Counted from the first letter of the stretch, positions 1-9,788 are shown. The stretch: 64,000 nucleotides of DNA from Rhizobium leguminosarum (GCF_002953715.1 NZ_CP025012.1:1-64000); one strand, 5' to 3'. Numbers and translations are program-made. The notes: generated by a model from the sequence alone, not told the origin.

Positions 1-1449
1 ATGAAGCAGAACGTATTGTTTGAGCGCGTCAGTGCGCGCTTGAAAGCTCAGGTCGGTCAGGATGTCTACGCCAGCTGGTTCGCCCGGCTGAAGCTGCATT
101 CGGTATCGAAGAGCGTCGTTCGCCTTTCAGTCCCCACGACCTTCCTGAAGTCGTGGATCAACAATCGTTATCTCGATCTCATCACCGGTCTGTTCCAGGC
201 CGAAGATCCGGAAATTCTGAAAATCGAAGTCCTGGTGCGTACGGCGACGCGCCATGGCATGAAGCCAATCGACGAAGCGGCGGTGCCGGAACCGGCCGCC
301 CCCGCGCAGATGCGCCGCCCGACAAGCGCCCAGCCGGCCGGTCAGGCCGTCCAGCAGGCGGTTTCGGCTGTTGCCGCTGCAAGGCCGGCAAGCTTTGGCT
401 CGCCGCTCTTCGGTTCGCCACTCGATAGCCGCTTTACCTTCGACACCTTCGTCGAAGGCAGCTCGAACCGTGTCGCGCTTGCGGCTGCGAAGACGATCGC
501 GGAAGCTGGTCAGGGCGCCGTGCGCTTCAACCCGCTCTTCATCCATTCGACCGTCGGCCTCGGCAAGACCCACCTGCTGCAAGCGGTCGCTAATGCCGCG
601 GTGCAGAACCCACGGGCGCTGCGCGTCGTCTATCTGACGGCCGAGTATTTCATGTGGCGCTTCGCCACCGCGATCCGCGACAATGATGCGCTGACGCTGA
701 AGGATTCGCTGCGCAACATCGATCTCTTGATCATCGATGACATGCAGTTCCTGCAGGGCAAGATGATCCAGCATGAATTCTGCCATCTCCTGAACATGCT
801 GCTCGACAGCGCCAAGCAGGTCGTCGTTGCCGCCGACCGTGCGCCTTGGGAGTTGGAGTCGCTCGATCCCCGCGTCCGCTCGCGCCTGCAGGGCGGTGTC
901 GCGATCGAACTTGACGCGCCGGATTACGAGATGCGTCTCGAAATCCTCAAGCGTCGCCTTGCTGTAGCCCGGCTCGAAGATCCGTCGCTGGAAATTCCCG
1001 CCGAGCTGCTCCAGCACGTCGCTCGCAACGTCACGGCCAGCGGTCGTGAACTTGAAGGCGCCTTCAACCAGCTGGTCTTCCGCCGCTCCTTCGAGCCGAA
1101 CCTGTCGATCGAACGCGTGGACGAACTGCTCGCCCATCTGGTCGGCTCCGGCGAGCCTCGCCGTGTGCGCATCGAGGATATCCAGCGCATCGTCGCAAGA
1201 CACTATAACGTCTCGCGTCAGGAACTGGTCTCGAACCGCCGCACCCGTGTCATCGTCAAGCCGCGCCAGATCGCCATGTATCTGTCGAAGACGCTGACGC
1301 CGCGCTCCTTCCCGGAGATCGGCCGCCGTTTCGGCGGGCGCGATCACACGACCGTGCTGCATGCCGTGCGCAAGATCGAGGAGCTGATTTCGGGAGACAC
1401 CAAACTTTCGCACGAAGTCGAGCTTCTGAAGCGCTTGATCAACGAATAA
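1..1449 (+). CDS. dnaA: Chromosomal replication initiator protein DnaA
   Basis: Binds DnaA boxes and melts the replication origin. The 482 aa protein has an N-terminal interaction domain (about 1-85), a Pro/Ala/Gln-rich linker (about 90-138), an AAA+ domain with Walker A GLGKTH (Lys189) and Walker [10 protein letters not shown] (241-250), and a C-terminal DNA-binding domain with the signature [12 protein letters not shown]. Identification is secure. The window begins exactly on this ATG; rhizobial DnaA proteins often have a longer N-terminus, so an upstream start outside the window cannot be excluded. It stands alone and is followed by a hairpin terminator. Confidence 0.97.
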   Translation: MKQNVLFERVSARLKAQVGQDVYASWFARLKLHSVSKSVVRLSVPTTFLKSWINNRYLDLITGLFQAEDPEILKIEVLVRTATRHGMKPIDEAAVPEPAAPAQMRRPTSAQPAGQAVQQAVSAVAAARPASFGSPLFGSPLDSRFTFDTFVEGSSNRVALAAAKTIAEAGQGAVRFNPLFIHSTVGLGKTHLLQAVANAAVQNPRALRVVYLTAEYFMWRFATAIRDNDALTLKDSLRNIDLLIIDDMQFLQGKMIQHEFCHLLNMLLDSAKQVVVAADRAPWELESLDPRVRSRLQGGVAIELDAPDYEMRLEILKRRLAVARLEDPSLEIPAELLQHVARNVTASGRELEGAFNQLVFRRSFEPNLSIERVDELLAHLVGSGEPRRVRIEDIQRIVARHYNVSRQELVSNRRTRVIVKPRQIAMYLSKTLTPRSFPEIGRRFGGRDHTTVLHAVRKIEELISGDTKLSHEVELLKRLINE

Positions 1450-1474
1450 TCGACGGGTTTTCCTAAGGATTCAG

Positions 1475-1505
1475 CGGCTGGAAGCGATTCCGGCCGTTTT
1501 CCTTT
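1475..1505 (+). terminator. Rho-independent terminator of dnaA
   Basis: Stem CGGCTGGAA / TTCCGGCCG (one G-U pair) with loop GCGA, followed directly by TTTTCCTTT. It starts 25 nt after the dnaA stop codon. Confidence 0.75.
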
Positions 1506-1585
1506 ATAAGTTTTTTATTCTATACCTCCCGCGCATCAAGTGCATGTCAAAGACTGAAGCGCCAAACGGCGCGTGGGAGGAATGA

Positions 1586-2668
1586 ATGAGTTTTGAAAAG
1601 ATCGCCGTTCTCGGCCTGGGCAAGGTCGGACGGCTGGCGGCGACGCTTTTGCATGAAGGCGGCTTCGAGGTCATCGGCGTCGACGCGCAATTGCCGCTGA
1701 GCGACGTCCCCTTCAAGTGCCGCACCGGCGATATCTCCGATCCCCAAGTGATCGGCGAACTGCTCTCGAATGTCGAGGCTGTGTTGTCCTGCCTGCCCTA
1801 TCATTTGAACATCGAGCTGGCGCGCGCCGCCCATCTTGCCGGTATCCATTATTTCGATCTGACCGAAGACGTTCCGACTACCAATTTCATCATCGAACTG
1901 TCGAAGACCGCCCGCGGCCTGATGGCGCCGCAATGCGGCCTGGCGCCGGGTTTCGTCGGCATCGTCGGCGCAAGCCTGGCCGACGGCTTCGATCGCTGCC
2001 GTTCGATCCGCATGCGCGTCGGCGCCCTGCCGCAGCATCCGACCGGACTGCTCGGCTACGCCTTCAACTGGTCGCCCGAGGGCGTCGTCAACGAATATCT
2101 GAACGACTGCGAGGTCATTGAGGGCGGTGTGCGCAAGCTCGTCTCGCCGATGGAATGGCACGAGACCGTCTATGTCGGCGGCGTCAAGCTCGAAGCCTTC
2201 ACGACCTCGGGTGGCCTTGGCACCATGTGCGATACGATGCTCGGCAAGATCGACAATCTCGATTACAAGACCATGCGTTATCCCGGCCATATGGAGCTGA
2301 TGAACTTCTTCTTCCACGAGCTTTTGATGCGCGACAAGCGCAAGCTCGCCGGCGAGATCCTGACCAATGCCAAGCCGCCTGTTGAAGACGATGTCGTCTA
2401 TGTCCACGTCGCCGCTGAAGGCACCGAGAATGGCAGCCTGCGCCGCAAGGAGTTCGTGCGCGCCTATTACCCGATCGAGATTGCCGGCGCACGCCGCACG
2501 GCGATCGCCTGGACGACGTCAGCCTCCGTCGTCGCCGTCATCGAGATGGTCCGCGACGGCCTGCTGCCCGCAACCGGCTTCCTGCACCAGGAGCATATTC
2601 CGCTGGAGATGTTTTTGAAGACGCCGACCGGCAGCCTCTTCAAGGCGGGCGCCACCAATCACGGCTGA
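1586..2668 (+). CDS. Saccharopine dehydrogenase family protein
   Basis: A 360 aa NAD(P)-dependent oxidoreductase of the saccharopine dehydrogenase/LYS9 family. The N-terminus has a Rossmann nucleotide-binding motif (VLGLGKVG, residues 8-15), and the family's C-terminal half follows (GLAPGFVGIVGASLADGF, then GLGTMCDT). A strong ribosome site (GGGAGGA) precedes the ATG. It is monocistronic between dnaA and the convergent hemW. Family assignment is firm. The substrate is not: members act in lysine catabolism but also on carboxyspermidine or homospermidine-type substrates, and no neighbour decides between these. Confidence 0.8.
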   Translation: MSFEKIAVLGLGKVGRLAATLLHEGGFEVIGVDAQLPLSDVPFKCRTGDISDPQVIGELLSNVEAVLSCLPYHLNIELARAAHLAGIHYFDLTEDVPTTNFIIELSKTARGLMAPQCGLAPGFVGIVGASLADGFDRCRSIRMRVGALPQHPTGLLGYAFNWSPEGVVNEYLNDCEVIEGGVRKLVSPMEWHETVYVGGVKLEAFTTSGGLGTMCDTMLGKIDNLDYKTMRYPGHMELMNFFFHELLMRDKRKLAGEILTNAKPPVEDDVVYVHVAAEGTENGSLRRKEFVRAYYPIEIAGARRTAIAWTTSASVVAVIEMVRDGLLPATGFLHQEHIPLEMFLKTPTGSLFKAGATNHG

Positions 2669-2681
2669 GACATACTTTTCG

Positions 2682-2710
2682 GCGCGGCGGCAACATCGAT
2701 GCCGCCGCGC
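2682..2710. terminator. Stem-loop between convergent genes
   Basis: An 11 bp perfect stem GCGCGGCGGCA / TGCCGCCGCGC with a 7 nt loop lies between the convergent saccharopine-dehydrogenase-like gene and hemW. It has no long T run on either strand, so it may be a bidirectional terminator or an mRNA 3'-end stabiliser. Confidence 0.5.
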
Positions 2711-2735
2711 TGCAATTCCGCTCGTCGTATTGACG

Positions 2736-3938
2736 TCAGCAGGCGAGATCGGCGACGACGGAATCGAGGATCAGCATGCCGGACGGCGTGCAGCGCAGCC
2801 GTGAATTACCGATCCGCTCGATGAATTTGTGTTCGAGCAGGAATTCCTCGCGTTTCGGGTCAAGGTCGCGGCCCGAAAGCTGCTGCCAGCGGGCAAGGTC
2901 GACGCCTTCCCTCAGCCGCAGCCCCATCAGCAGCAGCTCGTCGGACTGTTCCTCGAAGCCGAGCCGCTCCTCGTCGAGAATGCCGTGCCCGTCACGTTCG
3001 ACCATGTCGAGCCAGGCTTCCGGCTTACGCTCGGTCGCCGTCGCGAGCTTCTCCGGGCCACGCGTCAGCCGGCCATGGGCGCCTGGACCGATGCCGGCAT
3101 AATCGCCGTAGCGCCAGTAGGTCAGGTTATGCCGGCTTTCGGCCCCCGGCCGGGCATGATTGGAAACCTCATAGGCCGGCATGCCCTCGCGTGCGGTGAT
3201 CTCCTGCGTCGCCTCGTAGAGCAATGCCGACTGCTCGCCGTCCGGCACGATCAGCTTGCCGGCCTTGTGCAGGCCGTAGAAGGGCGTGCCTTCCTCGATG
3301 GTCAACTGATAGAGCGAAAGGTGGTCGACCGCGTAGGAGATCGCCTCCTTCAGTTCCCTTTCCCATTCCTCGACCGTCTGGTCGGGCCGGGCATAGATCA
3401 GGTCGAAGGACATGCGCGGAAAGATGTCGCGCGCCAGCCTTATCGCCTTCAGCGCGTCGGCGACATCATGCAGCCGGCCGAGGAATTTCAGATCCCGGTC
3501 ATTCAGCGCCTGCACGCCGAGCGAGACGCGATTGACGCCGGCCGCCCGATAGCCGCGGAACCGTTCGGCCTCGACGCTCGAAGGGTTGGCCTCCATGGTG
3601 ATCTCGATGCCGGCAGGCACATGCCAGTGCCGCGCAATGCCGTCGAGAATGGCGGAAACCGTTTCCGGCTTCATCAGCGAGGGTGTGCCGCCGCCGAGGA
3701 AGATGCTCGTCACCGTCTTCGGCCCGCTCATCGCCCGGACCGTCGCCATCTCCGTCAGGAAGGCTGATGTAAAGCGCTCCTGATCCACCGGCTGGTGGCG
3801 CACATGGCTGTTGAAGTCGCAATAGGGACACTTCGCCGCGCAGAAGGGCCAATGCACATAGACGCCGAAGCCCGGCTCGCCGGTATCGGGCAGCAGGGCC
3901 GCGTCGCGCGAGATGCTTGGCGTGTCGAAATTGACCAC
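2736..3938 (-). CDS. hemW: Radical SAM heme chaperone HemW
   Basis: A 400 aa oxygen-independent coproporphyrinogen-oxidase-like protein of the HemW type, a radical SAM protein that binds heme and delivers it to respiratory enzymes. The 4Fe-4S motif CxxxCxxC is CAAKCPYC (Cys33, 37, 40). GGGTPS and a HemN C-terminal domain follow. HemW lacks the extra cysteine and N-terminal region of true HemN, which fits here. It is the last gene of the minus-strand run rph-VOC-rdgB-hemW, 9 nt after the rdgB stop. Confidence 0.92.
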   Translation of the reverse strand: MVNFDTPSISRDAALLPDTGEPGFGVYVHWPFCAAKCPYCDFNSHVRHQPVDQERFTSAFLTEMATVRAMSGPKTVTSIFLGGGTPSLMKPETVSAILDGIARHWHVPAGIEITMEANPSSVEAERFRGYRAAGVNRVSLGVQALNDRDLKFLGRLHDVADALKAIRLARDIFPRMSFDLIYARPDQTVEEWERELKEAISYAVDHLSLYQLTIEEGTPFYGLHKAGKLIVPDGEQSALLYEATQEITAREGMPAYEVSNHARPGAESRHNLTYWRYGDYAGIGPGAHGRLTRGPEKLATATERKPEAWLDMVERDGHGILDEERLGFEEQSDELLLMGLRLREGVDLARWQQLSGRDLDPKREEFLLEHKFIERIGNSRLRCTPSGMLILDSVVADLAC

Positions 3939-3947
3939 GGACCGACT

Positions 3948-4592
3948 CTATGCCTCCAGGCAAGTTTCGACAAAGAGTTTGAAGGCGCGGGCCCGATGCG
4001 ACAGCGCTTGCGGCTTGCCGACGTTCCAGCCGTGTTTTTCCTCGCCGCTCATTTCGCCGAAGGTGATGTCGTAGCCCTCAGGCTGGAAGACCGGATCGTA
4101 GCCGAAGCCCTGGGTGCCGCGCGGCGGCCAGACGACGCTGCCTTCCACCTCGCCGCGGAACAGCTCCGTGTGCCCATCCGGCCAGGCCAGGCAGAGCACG
4201 CTGATGAAACGCGCCGTACGCTGTTCGGGCTTTGTCGCGCCCGTATGCTGCAGCGCCTTCTCCACCTTGGCCATCGCCATGTCGAAATCGCGCGTGCCGT
4301 CGGCCTTCTCCGCCCAATTGGCGGTGTAGACACCAGGATCGCCGCCGAGTGCATCGACCACCAGCCCGGAATCGTCCGAAAGCGCTGGCATGCCGGCGGC
4401 ATTGGCCGAGGCGACCGCCTTGATCGTCGCATTCTCCTCGAAGCTCGTGCCGGTTTCATCGGGCTCGACGAAGTTCAGCTCGGCGGCCGATTTGGCGGTG
4501 AAGCCGAGCGGCCCGATCAATTCCTGGATCTCACGGATCTTGCCGGCATTGTGGCTGGCGACGACGATGGTCTTCGTTTCAAGCTTGCGCAT
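3948..4592 (-). CDS. rdgB: XTP/dITP diphosphatase RdgB (HAM1 family)
   Basis: Cleaves non-canonical purine triphosphates (dITP, XTP) to monophosphates and so cleans the nucleotide pool. The 214 aa protein carries the family N-terminus [13 protein letters not shown], the acidic segment [14 protein letters not shown], and the C-terminal GFGYDPVF and SHRARAF motifs. Its start abuts the stop of the upstream VOC gene, so translation is probably coupled in the rph-VOC-rdgB-hemW operon. The pairing of rph with rdgB is common in proteobacteria. Confidence 0.95.
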   Translation of the reverse strand: MRKLETKTIVVASHNAGKIREIQELIGPLGFTAKSAAELNFVEPDETGTSFEENATIKAVASANAAGMPALSDDSGLVVDALGGDPGVYTANWAEKADGTRDFDMAMAKVEKALQHTGATKPEQRTARFISVLCLAWPDGHTELFRGEVEGSVVWPPRGTQGFGYDPVFQPEGYDITFGEMSGEEKHGWNVGKPQALSHRARAFKLFVETCLEA

Positions 4593-5018
4593 TCAGATAT
4601 CCTGTTCGATGCCCCAGATTTTAGCCTCTGCGCATTCCAGGCTGTTGCCGGCCGGATCGCGGAAATAGATCGAGCGGCCGCCGTTCGGCCAGCGCACCTC
4701 GGATTCGATCGCAACGCCCGCCGCCGTCAGCCGTTCGGCCATGGCATCGATATTGCGGCCGGACACCCGGAAACAGGCATGACCCTGGCCGGTCGTGCCG
4801 TGCGGCGGTACCTGCAGTGCTTCGGGCGCCGGCGGCTTCACCGTTTCCTCGGGATTGAAGATCAAGAGAACGCCCGGCCCGCAGCGGAAGAAGACATGCC
4901 GGTTGGCGGCGCGGGTGATCTTTTCAAGTCCGAGAACGTCTTCGTAAAACGCCTCGGCCTCATCGAGATCCCGCGCATAGAGCGCCGTTTCCAACATGCC
5001 TTCCAGCATGGGGTTCAT
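4593..5018 (-). CDS. VOC (glyoxalase/bleomycin-resistance) family protein
   Basis: A 141 aa protein with the paired beta-alpha-beta-beta-beta modules of the vicinal-oxygen-chelate superfamily. The first module starts [22 protein letters not shown], and the second ends [15 protein letters not shown] with the usual metal-ligand Glu. The ATG overlaps the rph stop by 4 nt and the stop touches the rdgB ATG, so it is an integral operon member. Substrate unknown; candidates include a glyoxalase or another small metal-dependent lyase or dioxygenase. Confidence 0.8.
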   Translation of the reverse strand: MNPMLEGMLETALYARDLDEAEAFYEDVLGLEKITRAANRHVFFRCGPGVLLIFNPEETVKPPAPEALQVPPHGTTGQGHACFRVSGRNIDAMAERLTAAGVAIESEVRWPNGGRSIYFRDPAGNSLECAEAKIWGIEQDI

Positions 5019-5734
5019 CCTTCGACGGCTTGCTTTTGCAGCGCCACGAGTTCGCCGATGCCGTTTCTGGCAAGCTGCATCAGCGAGGTGAATTCGCCTT
5101 CGCTGAACGGCGTGCCTTCGGCCGTGCCCTGGATCTCGACGATCCCGCCGGTGCCCGTCATGACGAAGTTCGCATCGGTCTCGGCCGAGGAGTCCTCGAT
5201 GTAATCGAGATCGATCACCGGCTGGCTGGCGAAAATGCCGCAGGAAATGGCGGCGACGTGGTCCTTCAGGACCCGGTCGACCTTGATCATGTTACGGCTT
5301 TCCATCCATTTCAGGCAGTCGTAAAGCGCGATCCAGCCGCCGGTGATCGAGGCTGTCCGCGTGCCGCCATCGGCCTGGATGACGTCGCAATCGAGCGTGA
5401 TCTGCCGTTCGCCGAGCGCCTGCAGGTCGACGACGGCGCGCAGCGACCGGCCGATCAGCCGCTGGATTTCCTGGGTGCGGCCGCCCTGCTTGCCGGCGGC
5501 GGCCTCACGCTTCATGCGTTCGCCGGTCGCCCGCGGCAGCATGCCGTATTCGGCCGTGACCCAGCCCTTGCCGGTATTGCGCAGCCATGGCGGCGTCTTT
5601 TCTTCGAGGCTCGCCGTGCAAAGCACATGCGTATCGCCGAACTTCACCAGGCAGGAGCCTTCCGCATGCTTGGAAAAATTGCGCTCGAACGAGACCTTGC
5701 GCATCTGGTCGATTTTTCTGCCTGAAGGCCGCAT
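5015..5734 (-). CDS. rph: Ribonuclease PH
   Basis: A phosphorolytic 3'-5' exoribonuclease that trims tRNA 3' ends. The 239 aa length matches the family. Conserved blocks are visible: the N-terminal MRPSGR, the arginine-rich [26 protein letters not shown], and the phosphate/active-site motif [18 protein letters not shown]. It is the first gene of a four-gene minus-strand operon and diverges from hrcA across about 130 bp, an arrangement conserved in rhizobia. Confidence 0.96.
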   Translation of the reverse strand: MRPSGRKIDQMRKVSFERNFSKHAEGSCLVKFGDTHVLCTASLEEKTPPWLRNTGKGWVTAEYGMLPRATGERMKREAAAGKQGGRTQEIQRLIGRSLRAVVDLQALGERQITLDCDVIQADGGTRTASITGGWIALYDCLKWMESRNMIKVDRVLKDHVAAISCGIFASQPVIDLDYIEDSSAETDANFVMTGTGGIVEIQGTAEGTPFSEGEFTSLMQLARNGIGELVALQKQAVEG

Positions 5735-5862
5735 TCTTATCTCCTGGGGTTTATTTGACCGCTTCTACGATTGGCGGCGCTCATTTGCAAATTCCCTTTT
5801 GCCACGGGTGCGAGTTTGACTTACTTTTCGGGAAGTATCATCAGCGCGGGTTCGAAAGCTTC

Positions 5863-6951
5863 ATGGGCATCAGGTCGACGTCGGTTTCGGATGCCGTAGC
5901 TGCGCTGGACGAGCGCTCCAGGGAAATTTTTCGTCGTATCGTCGAAGGTTATCTGGAAAGCGGCGAGCCGCTCGGTTCGCGCAACCTGTCCCGCCTCCTG
6001 CCGATGTCGCTGTCGCCGGCCTCGGTGCGCAATGTCATGAGCGATCTCGAAGAGCTCGGCCTGATCTATTCGCCGCATGTCAGCGCCGGCCGGCTGCCGA
6101 CCCAGATCGGCCTGCGCTTCTTCGTCGATGCCTTCATGCAGGTCGGCGACCTCTCCGCCGAGGAGCGCGCCAACATCGACCGCCAGGTGCGGGCCGAAAG
6201 CGGCGGCAACCCTGTCGAATCGATGATGAACGAGGCAAGCCGCATGCTCTCCGGCATTTCGCGCGGCGCCGGCCTCGTCATCACCTCGAAAAGCGATCCG
6301 GTGCTGAAGCATGTCGAGTTCATCCGGCTCGAACCGACAAAGGCGCTGGCCGTGCTCGTCGGCGATCACGATCAGGTGGAAAACCGCATCATCGAGCTGC
6401 CGGCGGGTGTTACCTCCTCGCAGCTGACGGAGGCGGCGAATTTTCTCAATGCACACATGTCCGGCCAGACCCTGCCGGAGCTTCGCAAGCAATTAAGCCG
6501 GCTGAAGGACGATGTCCGCCACGAGCTCGATGCGCTGTCGCGCGATCTTGTCGAGCGCGGCATCGCTGTCTGGTCCGGCAGCCCGGACGAGGGAAAGCCC
6601 GCTCAGCTGATCATCCGCGGCCGCGCCAACCTGCTCGAAGGCCTGGCCGGCGCCGAGGATCTCGACCGGCTGCGCCTGCTGTTCGACGATCTCGAGAAGA
6701 AGGACAGCCTGATCGAGATCCTCAATCTCGCCGAAAGCGGTTCGGGGGTGCGCATCTTCATCGGTTCGGAAAACAAGCTCTTCTCGCTGTCCGGCTCGTC
6801 GCTGATCGTCGCGCCCTATCGTGACGATGACGATCGCATCGTCGGCGCCGTCGGCGTCATCGGCCCGACACGGCTCAATTATTCCCGCATCGTGCCGATG
6901 GTGGACTATACAGCCCAGCTCGTCTCCCGCCTTTCGCGTAATCAGCTTTGA
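5863..6951 (+). CDS. hrcA: Heat-inducible transcription repressor HrcA
   Basis: Represses chaperonin operons by binding CIRCE inverted repeats; GroESL normally keeps it active. The chosen ATG gives 362 aa beginning [20 protein letters not shown], the usual HrcA N-terminus; the frame stays open upstream but adds unrelated sequence. A winged-helix region ([19 protein letters not shown], then [15 protein letters not shown]) precedes the dimerisation and GAF-like domain. It is followed 110 nt later by grpE. I found no CIRCE (TTAGCACTC-N9-GAGTGCTAA) near it, so its targets lie outside the window. Confidence 0.95.
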   Translation: MGIRSTSVSDAVAALDERSREIFRRIVEGYLESGEPLGSRNLSRLLPMSLSPASVRNVMSDLEELGLIYSPHVSAGRLPTQIGLRFFVDAFMQVGDLSAEERANIDRQVRAESGGNPVESMMNEASRMLSGISRGAGLVITSKSDPVLKHVEFIRLEPTKALAVLVGDHDQVENRIIELPAGVTSSQLTEAANFLNAHMSGQTLPELRKQLSRLKDDVRHELDALSRDLVERGIAVWSGSPDEGKPAQLIIRGRANLLEGLAGAEDLDRLRLLFDDLEKKDSLIEILNLAESGSGVRIFIGSENKLFSLSGSSLIVAPYRDDDDRIVGAVGVIGPTRLNYSRIVPMVDYTAQLVSRLSRNQL

Positions 6952-6998
6952 TGCGCAGCTATCAAGTGCGCGGAATTTTCGCTTCTTTGTCACGCAGA

Positions 6999-7027
6999 CT
7001 TGATTTTTTTCGGTCAAACCTCGATAT
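6999..7027 (+). promoter_or_regulatory. Candidate promoter for grpE (RpoH-like)
   Basis: CTTGAT, a 17 nt spacer and CGATAT lie just upstream of grpE. This resembles the rhizobial RpoH pattern (CTTGAA-N16/17-CCATAT) with two mismatches, and would equally serve as a weak housekeeping promoter. The position allows grpE to be transcribed separately from hrcA. Confidence 0.35.
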
Positions 7028-7061
7028 CGGGCGCATCTGAAGACACCAACCGGAGACCGTC

Positions 7062-7694
7062 ATGACCGATGACACGACGAAAAACGGACCTGACGCAACT
7101 GCGGCCGATGCCGCAGCCGACGCTGCCGCCTACGTCGAGAACGAAACTGCGCAGGAAGAGGCCACCCAGCCGGACCCGCTCGAGCTTCTGAAAGCCGAAA
7201 ACGGCGAACTGCGCGACCGCTATCTGCGCCTTGCTGCCGAGATGGACAATCTGCGCCGGCGCACCGAACGCGAGGTGAAGGATGCCAAGTCCTATTCCGT
7301 CGCGGGTTTCGCGCGCGACATGCTCGCCGTCTCGGACAATCTGCGCCGCGCGCTTGATGCCATCCCTCCGGAGACCAAGGCTGCGGCCGATGCCGGCCTT
7401 AGCACGCTGATCGAGGGTGTCGAGATGACCGAGCGCGCCATGCTGTCGGCTCTCGAGCGCCACGGCGTTCGCAAGCTGGAGCCGGTCGGCCAGAAGTTCG
7501 ATCCGAATTTCCATCAGGCGATGTTCGAGGTGCCGAACCCGGACGTGCCGAACAACACGGTCGTTCAGGTCGTGCAGGCAGGCTTTACGATCGGCGAGCG
7601 CGTGTTGCGCCCGGCCATGGTCGGCGTCGCCAAGGGCGGCCCGAAGCCGGCCGAAGCCGAAACCAACTCCGTCTTCGACGAGAAGGACGCCTGA
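7062..7694 (+). CDS. grpE: Nucleotide exchange factor GrpE
   Basis: Exchanges ADP for ATP on DnaK. The 210 aa protein has an acidic, low-complexity N-terminus (about 1-45), a long dimerising coiled coil ([20 protein letters not shown] onward), and the C-terminal beta domain with [15 protein letters not shown] and a [14 protein letters not shown]-like end ([19 protein letters not shown]). It sits downstream of hrcA as in many alphaproteobacteria; dnaK and dnaJ are not in the window. GGAGACC provides the ribosome site. Confidence 0.96.
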   Translation: MTDDTTKNGPDATAADAAADAAAYVENETAQEEATQPDPLELLKAENGELRDRYLRLAAEMDNLRRRTEREVKDAKSYSVAGFARDMLAVSDNLRRALDAIPPETKAAADAGLSTLIEGVEMTERAMLSALERHGVRKLEPVGQKFDPNFHQAMFEVPNPDVPNNTVVQVVQAGFTIGERVLRPAMVGVAKGGPKPAEAETNSVFDEKDA

Positions 7695-7734
7695 TATCCC
7701 TTCCCTCTGCCTCGTGCAGAAGGGAACCAAAGCG

Positions 7735-8679
7735 TCAGATGCGGGCGAAGCGTTCGATCAGCAGATCGAAGAAGCCGTCCGCATCGACATAGCGCATGAC
7801 CCTGGCATTGCGCTTGCGCTCGGTCACGTGCCACCAGTCGACGACCGTCATGCCGACGGTGAGTTCGGACTGGACTTCGATCTCGACATTGCAGTCCCGG
7901 CCCTGGAAAAGCTCCGGCTTCAGCAGGTAGGCGACAACGGTCGGGTCGTGCAGCGGTCCGCCGTCGGAACCGTATTTCTCGATGTCGAAGCGTTCGAAGA
8001 ATTCCAGCATCTCGACCATGGCCTTTGCCGGCGCCGTGCCGATCTCGGCCATGCGCTTCACCCGATCCTTGCGGGTCAGCAATTGATGCGTCACGTCAAG
8101 CGGCATCATCACGATCGGAACGCCTGAGCGGAAGACGATATCGGCGGCCTCGGGATCGACATAGATGTTGAATTCGGCTGCCGGCGTGATGTTGCCGCCC
8201 TCGAAGAAGCCGCCGCCCATCATCACCAACTCGCGGATGCGGGGGACGATGTCGGGCGCCTTCTGGAAGGCCATGCCGATATTGGTGAGCGGCCCGAGCG
8301 TACACAGCGTCACCGTGCCTTCCGGCTCATGGCGCAGCGTCTCGATGATGAAGTCGACGGAATGGCCGGGCTGCAGTGCCATCGTCGGCTCGCTGAGTTC
8401 CGGACCGTCGAGACCGGTCTTGCCGTGCACATGTTCGGCGGTCACCAGCTTGCGGGCAATCGGCGCGTCGGCGCCGGCGAAAACCTTGGTCTCCGTCCGT
8501 CCGCAGAGCTCGCAGACGATGCGCGCATTGCGGCTGGTGAGCGAAAGCGGCACGTTGCCGGCGACCGTGGTGATCCCCAGAACCTCCAGCTCATCGGGAC
8601 TGCCGAAGGCAAGCATGATGGCGGCCGCGTCGTCCTGGCCGGGATCGGTGTCGATGATGATTTTTCTTGCGCTTGCCAT
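7735..8679 (-). CDS. Nucleoside hydrolase (inosine/uridine-preferring family)
   Basis: Hydrolyses the N-glycosidic bond of ribonucleosides for salvage. The chosen ATG gives 314 aa, the normal family length, starting MASARKIIIDTDPGQDDAAA; the calcium-binding DTDPGxDD motif is at residues 10-17. Further motifs are LCTLGPLTNIG, the MMGGGFFEGGNITPAAEFN loop and the C-terminal HDPTVVAYLL. The frame is open 61 codons further upstream, but a GAGGATGG site precedes this ATG and the upstream sequence is not family-like. It converges with grpE. Nucleoside preference cannot be read from sequence alone. Confidence 0.9.
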   Translation of the reverse strand: MASARKIIIDTDPGQDDAAAIMLAFGSPDELEVLGITTVAGNVPLSLTSRNARIVCELCGRTETKVFAGADAPIARKLVTAEHVHGKTGLDGPELSEPTMALQPGHSVDFIIETLRHEPEGTVTLCTLGPLTNIGMAFQKAPDIVPRIRELVMMGGGFFEGGNITPAAEFNIYVDPEAADIVFRSGVPIVMMPLDVTHQLLTRKDRVKRMAEIGTAPAKAMVEMLEFFERFDIEKYGSDGGPLHDPTVVAYLLKPELFQGRDCNVEIEVQSELTVGMTVVDWWHVTERKRNARVMRYVDADGFFDLLIERFARI

Positions 8680-8864
8680 TCCGATCGTTCCATCCTCGCA
8701 CTGCGTGTTATCGGCATGCACCGATTTCCTCATCTCCCGTCGCAAATCAGCACATTCCGCGCGGGCACGTTTTTGATGCGAGGCAGCGGACGCTTTGTCA
8801 AGGAAAGAGCCGGGCCGCCACCACCTCAAAATTGAAAGGGGGCGCCGACACGTCGCGCCCACGC

Positions 8865-8893
8865 CTTGCAGCGCCGGGCTGCTCTCCCCATAT
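8865..8893 (+). promoter_or_regulatory. Candidate RpoH (sigma-32) promoter of hsp20
   Basis: CTTGCA, a 17 nt spacer and CCATAT, the latter inside CCCCATATTA. This fits the rhizobial heat-shock sigma consensus (CTTGAA-N16/17-CCATAT) with one mismatch in the -35. It would start transcription near position 8900, giving a leader of roughly 58 nt ahead of hsp20. Confidence 0.6.
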
Positions 8894-8896
8894 TAG

Positions 8897-8947
8897 CGGC
8901 ATCCGGATGCTGCCGTTAAGGTCCGGGATGGTCGCTTGCATCAAGGA
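8897..8947 (+). promoter_or_regulatory. Possible ROSE-type RNA thermometer in the hsp20 leader
   Basis: The leader holds a 5' hairpin around the palindrome GCATCCGGATGC (8899-8910, closed by CGGC/GCCG). Further down, TCGCT (8932-8936) can pair with the AAGGA ribosome site (8943-8947). U(U/C)GCU paired to the Shine-Dalgarno is the hallmark of ROSE thermometers on rhizobial small heat-shock genes. The leader is shorter than most ROSE elements, so this is tentative. Confidence 0.35.
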
Positions 8948-8958
8948 CTTGAAAAGAG

Positions 8959-9384
8959 ATGAGCCGCATTACCCCTTTCGCCAGCCCGCTACTTCTGGGC
9001 TTCGATGCCATGGAAAAGACGCTGGAGCGCATTTCCAAGGCGAGCGACGGATATCCGCCCTATAATATCGAACGCATCGGCGCCGACAGCGGCGCGCCGG
9101 AACGTCTGCGCATCACCCTTGCCGTGGCCGGCTTCAGCGAGGAGGAACTCGACGTCTCCATTGAGGAGAACCAGCTTCTGATCCGCGGCCGCCAGGTCGA
9201 ACAGGGCGAGCGGGACTATCTCTATCGCGGCATCGCCGCCCGCCAGTTCCAGCGCACCTTCGTTCTTGCCGACGGCATGCAGGTGCTCGGCGCCGGCCTG
9301 AAGAACGGGCTGCTCTCCGTCGATCTAATTCGTCCGGAACCTGCGCGAATGGTCAAGAAAATTAACATTTCGGTCTCACAGTAG
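8959..9384 (+). CDS. hsp20: Small heat-shock protein, Hsp20/alpha-crystallin family
   Basis: An ATP-independent holdase that binds unfolding proteins. The 141 aa protein has the rhizobial N-terminus (SRITPFASPLLLGFDAMEKTL), an alpha-crystallin domain from about residue 35 (YNIERIG, then LRITLAVAGFSEEELDVSIE and LLIRGRQ), and the closing AGLKNGLLSVDL motif (canonical A-x-x-x-N-G-x-L). It is followed 47 nt later by a DUF1150 gene, its constant partner in this group, and preceded by an RpoH-like promoter and a structured leader. Confidence 0.95.
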   Translation: MSRITPFASPLLLGFDAMEKTLERISKASDGYPPYNIERIGADSGAPERLRITLAVAGFSEEELDVSIEENQLLIRGRQVEQGERDYLYRGIAARQFQRTFVLADGMQVLGAGLKNGLLSVDLIRPEPARMVKKINISVSQ

Positions 9385-9431
9385 CACAACGGTTTGTCGA
9401 ACCGTTGGTCCCTTCTCCCGGAGGAACAGGA

Positions 9432-9689
9432 ATGTTGATGAAAGAAGCCACGTCTCACTTGACCAAATCCGAGCTTGCCCACATCGGCAACGGCGAGGTC
9501 GCCTATATCAGAAAAATGCGGACCGATGAGGTCGCCAAGTGCTTTCCCGAGGCGCCGGATATCGATCCGACCGTCGATCTGTGGGCACTTTTCGGCGCCG
9601 ACGGCACGCCGATCCTGCTGACGGACAACCGCTCCAGCACCTTTTTCAAGGCTGCCGAGGACGAACTAAAGACGGTCAGCCTGCACTGA
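9432..9689 (+). CDS. DUF1150 family protein
   Basis: A small 85 aa acidic protein of the DUF1150 family, recognised by the block GEVAYIRKMRTDEV followed by DLWALFGADGTPILLTDNR. The ATG at 9432 is chosen because GAGGAACAG lies just before it; an ATG two codons later is possible. Function is unknown. The gene is very often directly downstream of hsp20 in Rhizobiales, so co-regulation and a stress role are reasonable inferences. No membrane segment or catalytic motif is visible. Confidence 0.85.
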   Translation: MLMKEATSHLTKSELAHIGNGEVAYIRKMRTDEVAKCFPEAPDIDPTVDLWALFGADGTPILLTDNRSSTFFKAAEDELKTVSLH

Positions 9690-9788
9690 CCGTCAAATAG
9701 TGTCTGTCGTGTTTCACCGCTCTTCCGGTGCGGGATCCCTCTATTCGATTTCGCTGCGGTCGGGACTGTTGTCGTGACATTGCGTCGA

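Noticed and set aside
5735-5862. CIRCE operator in front of hrcA
   Set aside because: No TTAGCACTC-N9-GAGTGCTAA-like repeat is present; a weak TTGACT lacks a correctly spaced -10.
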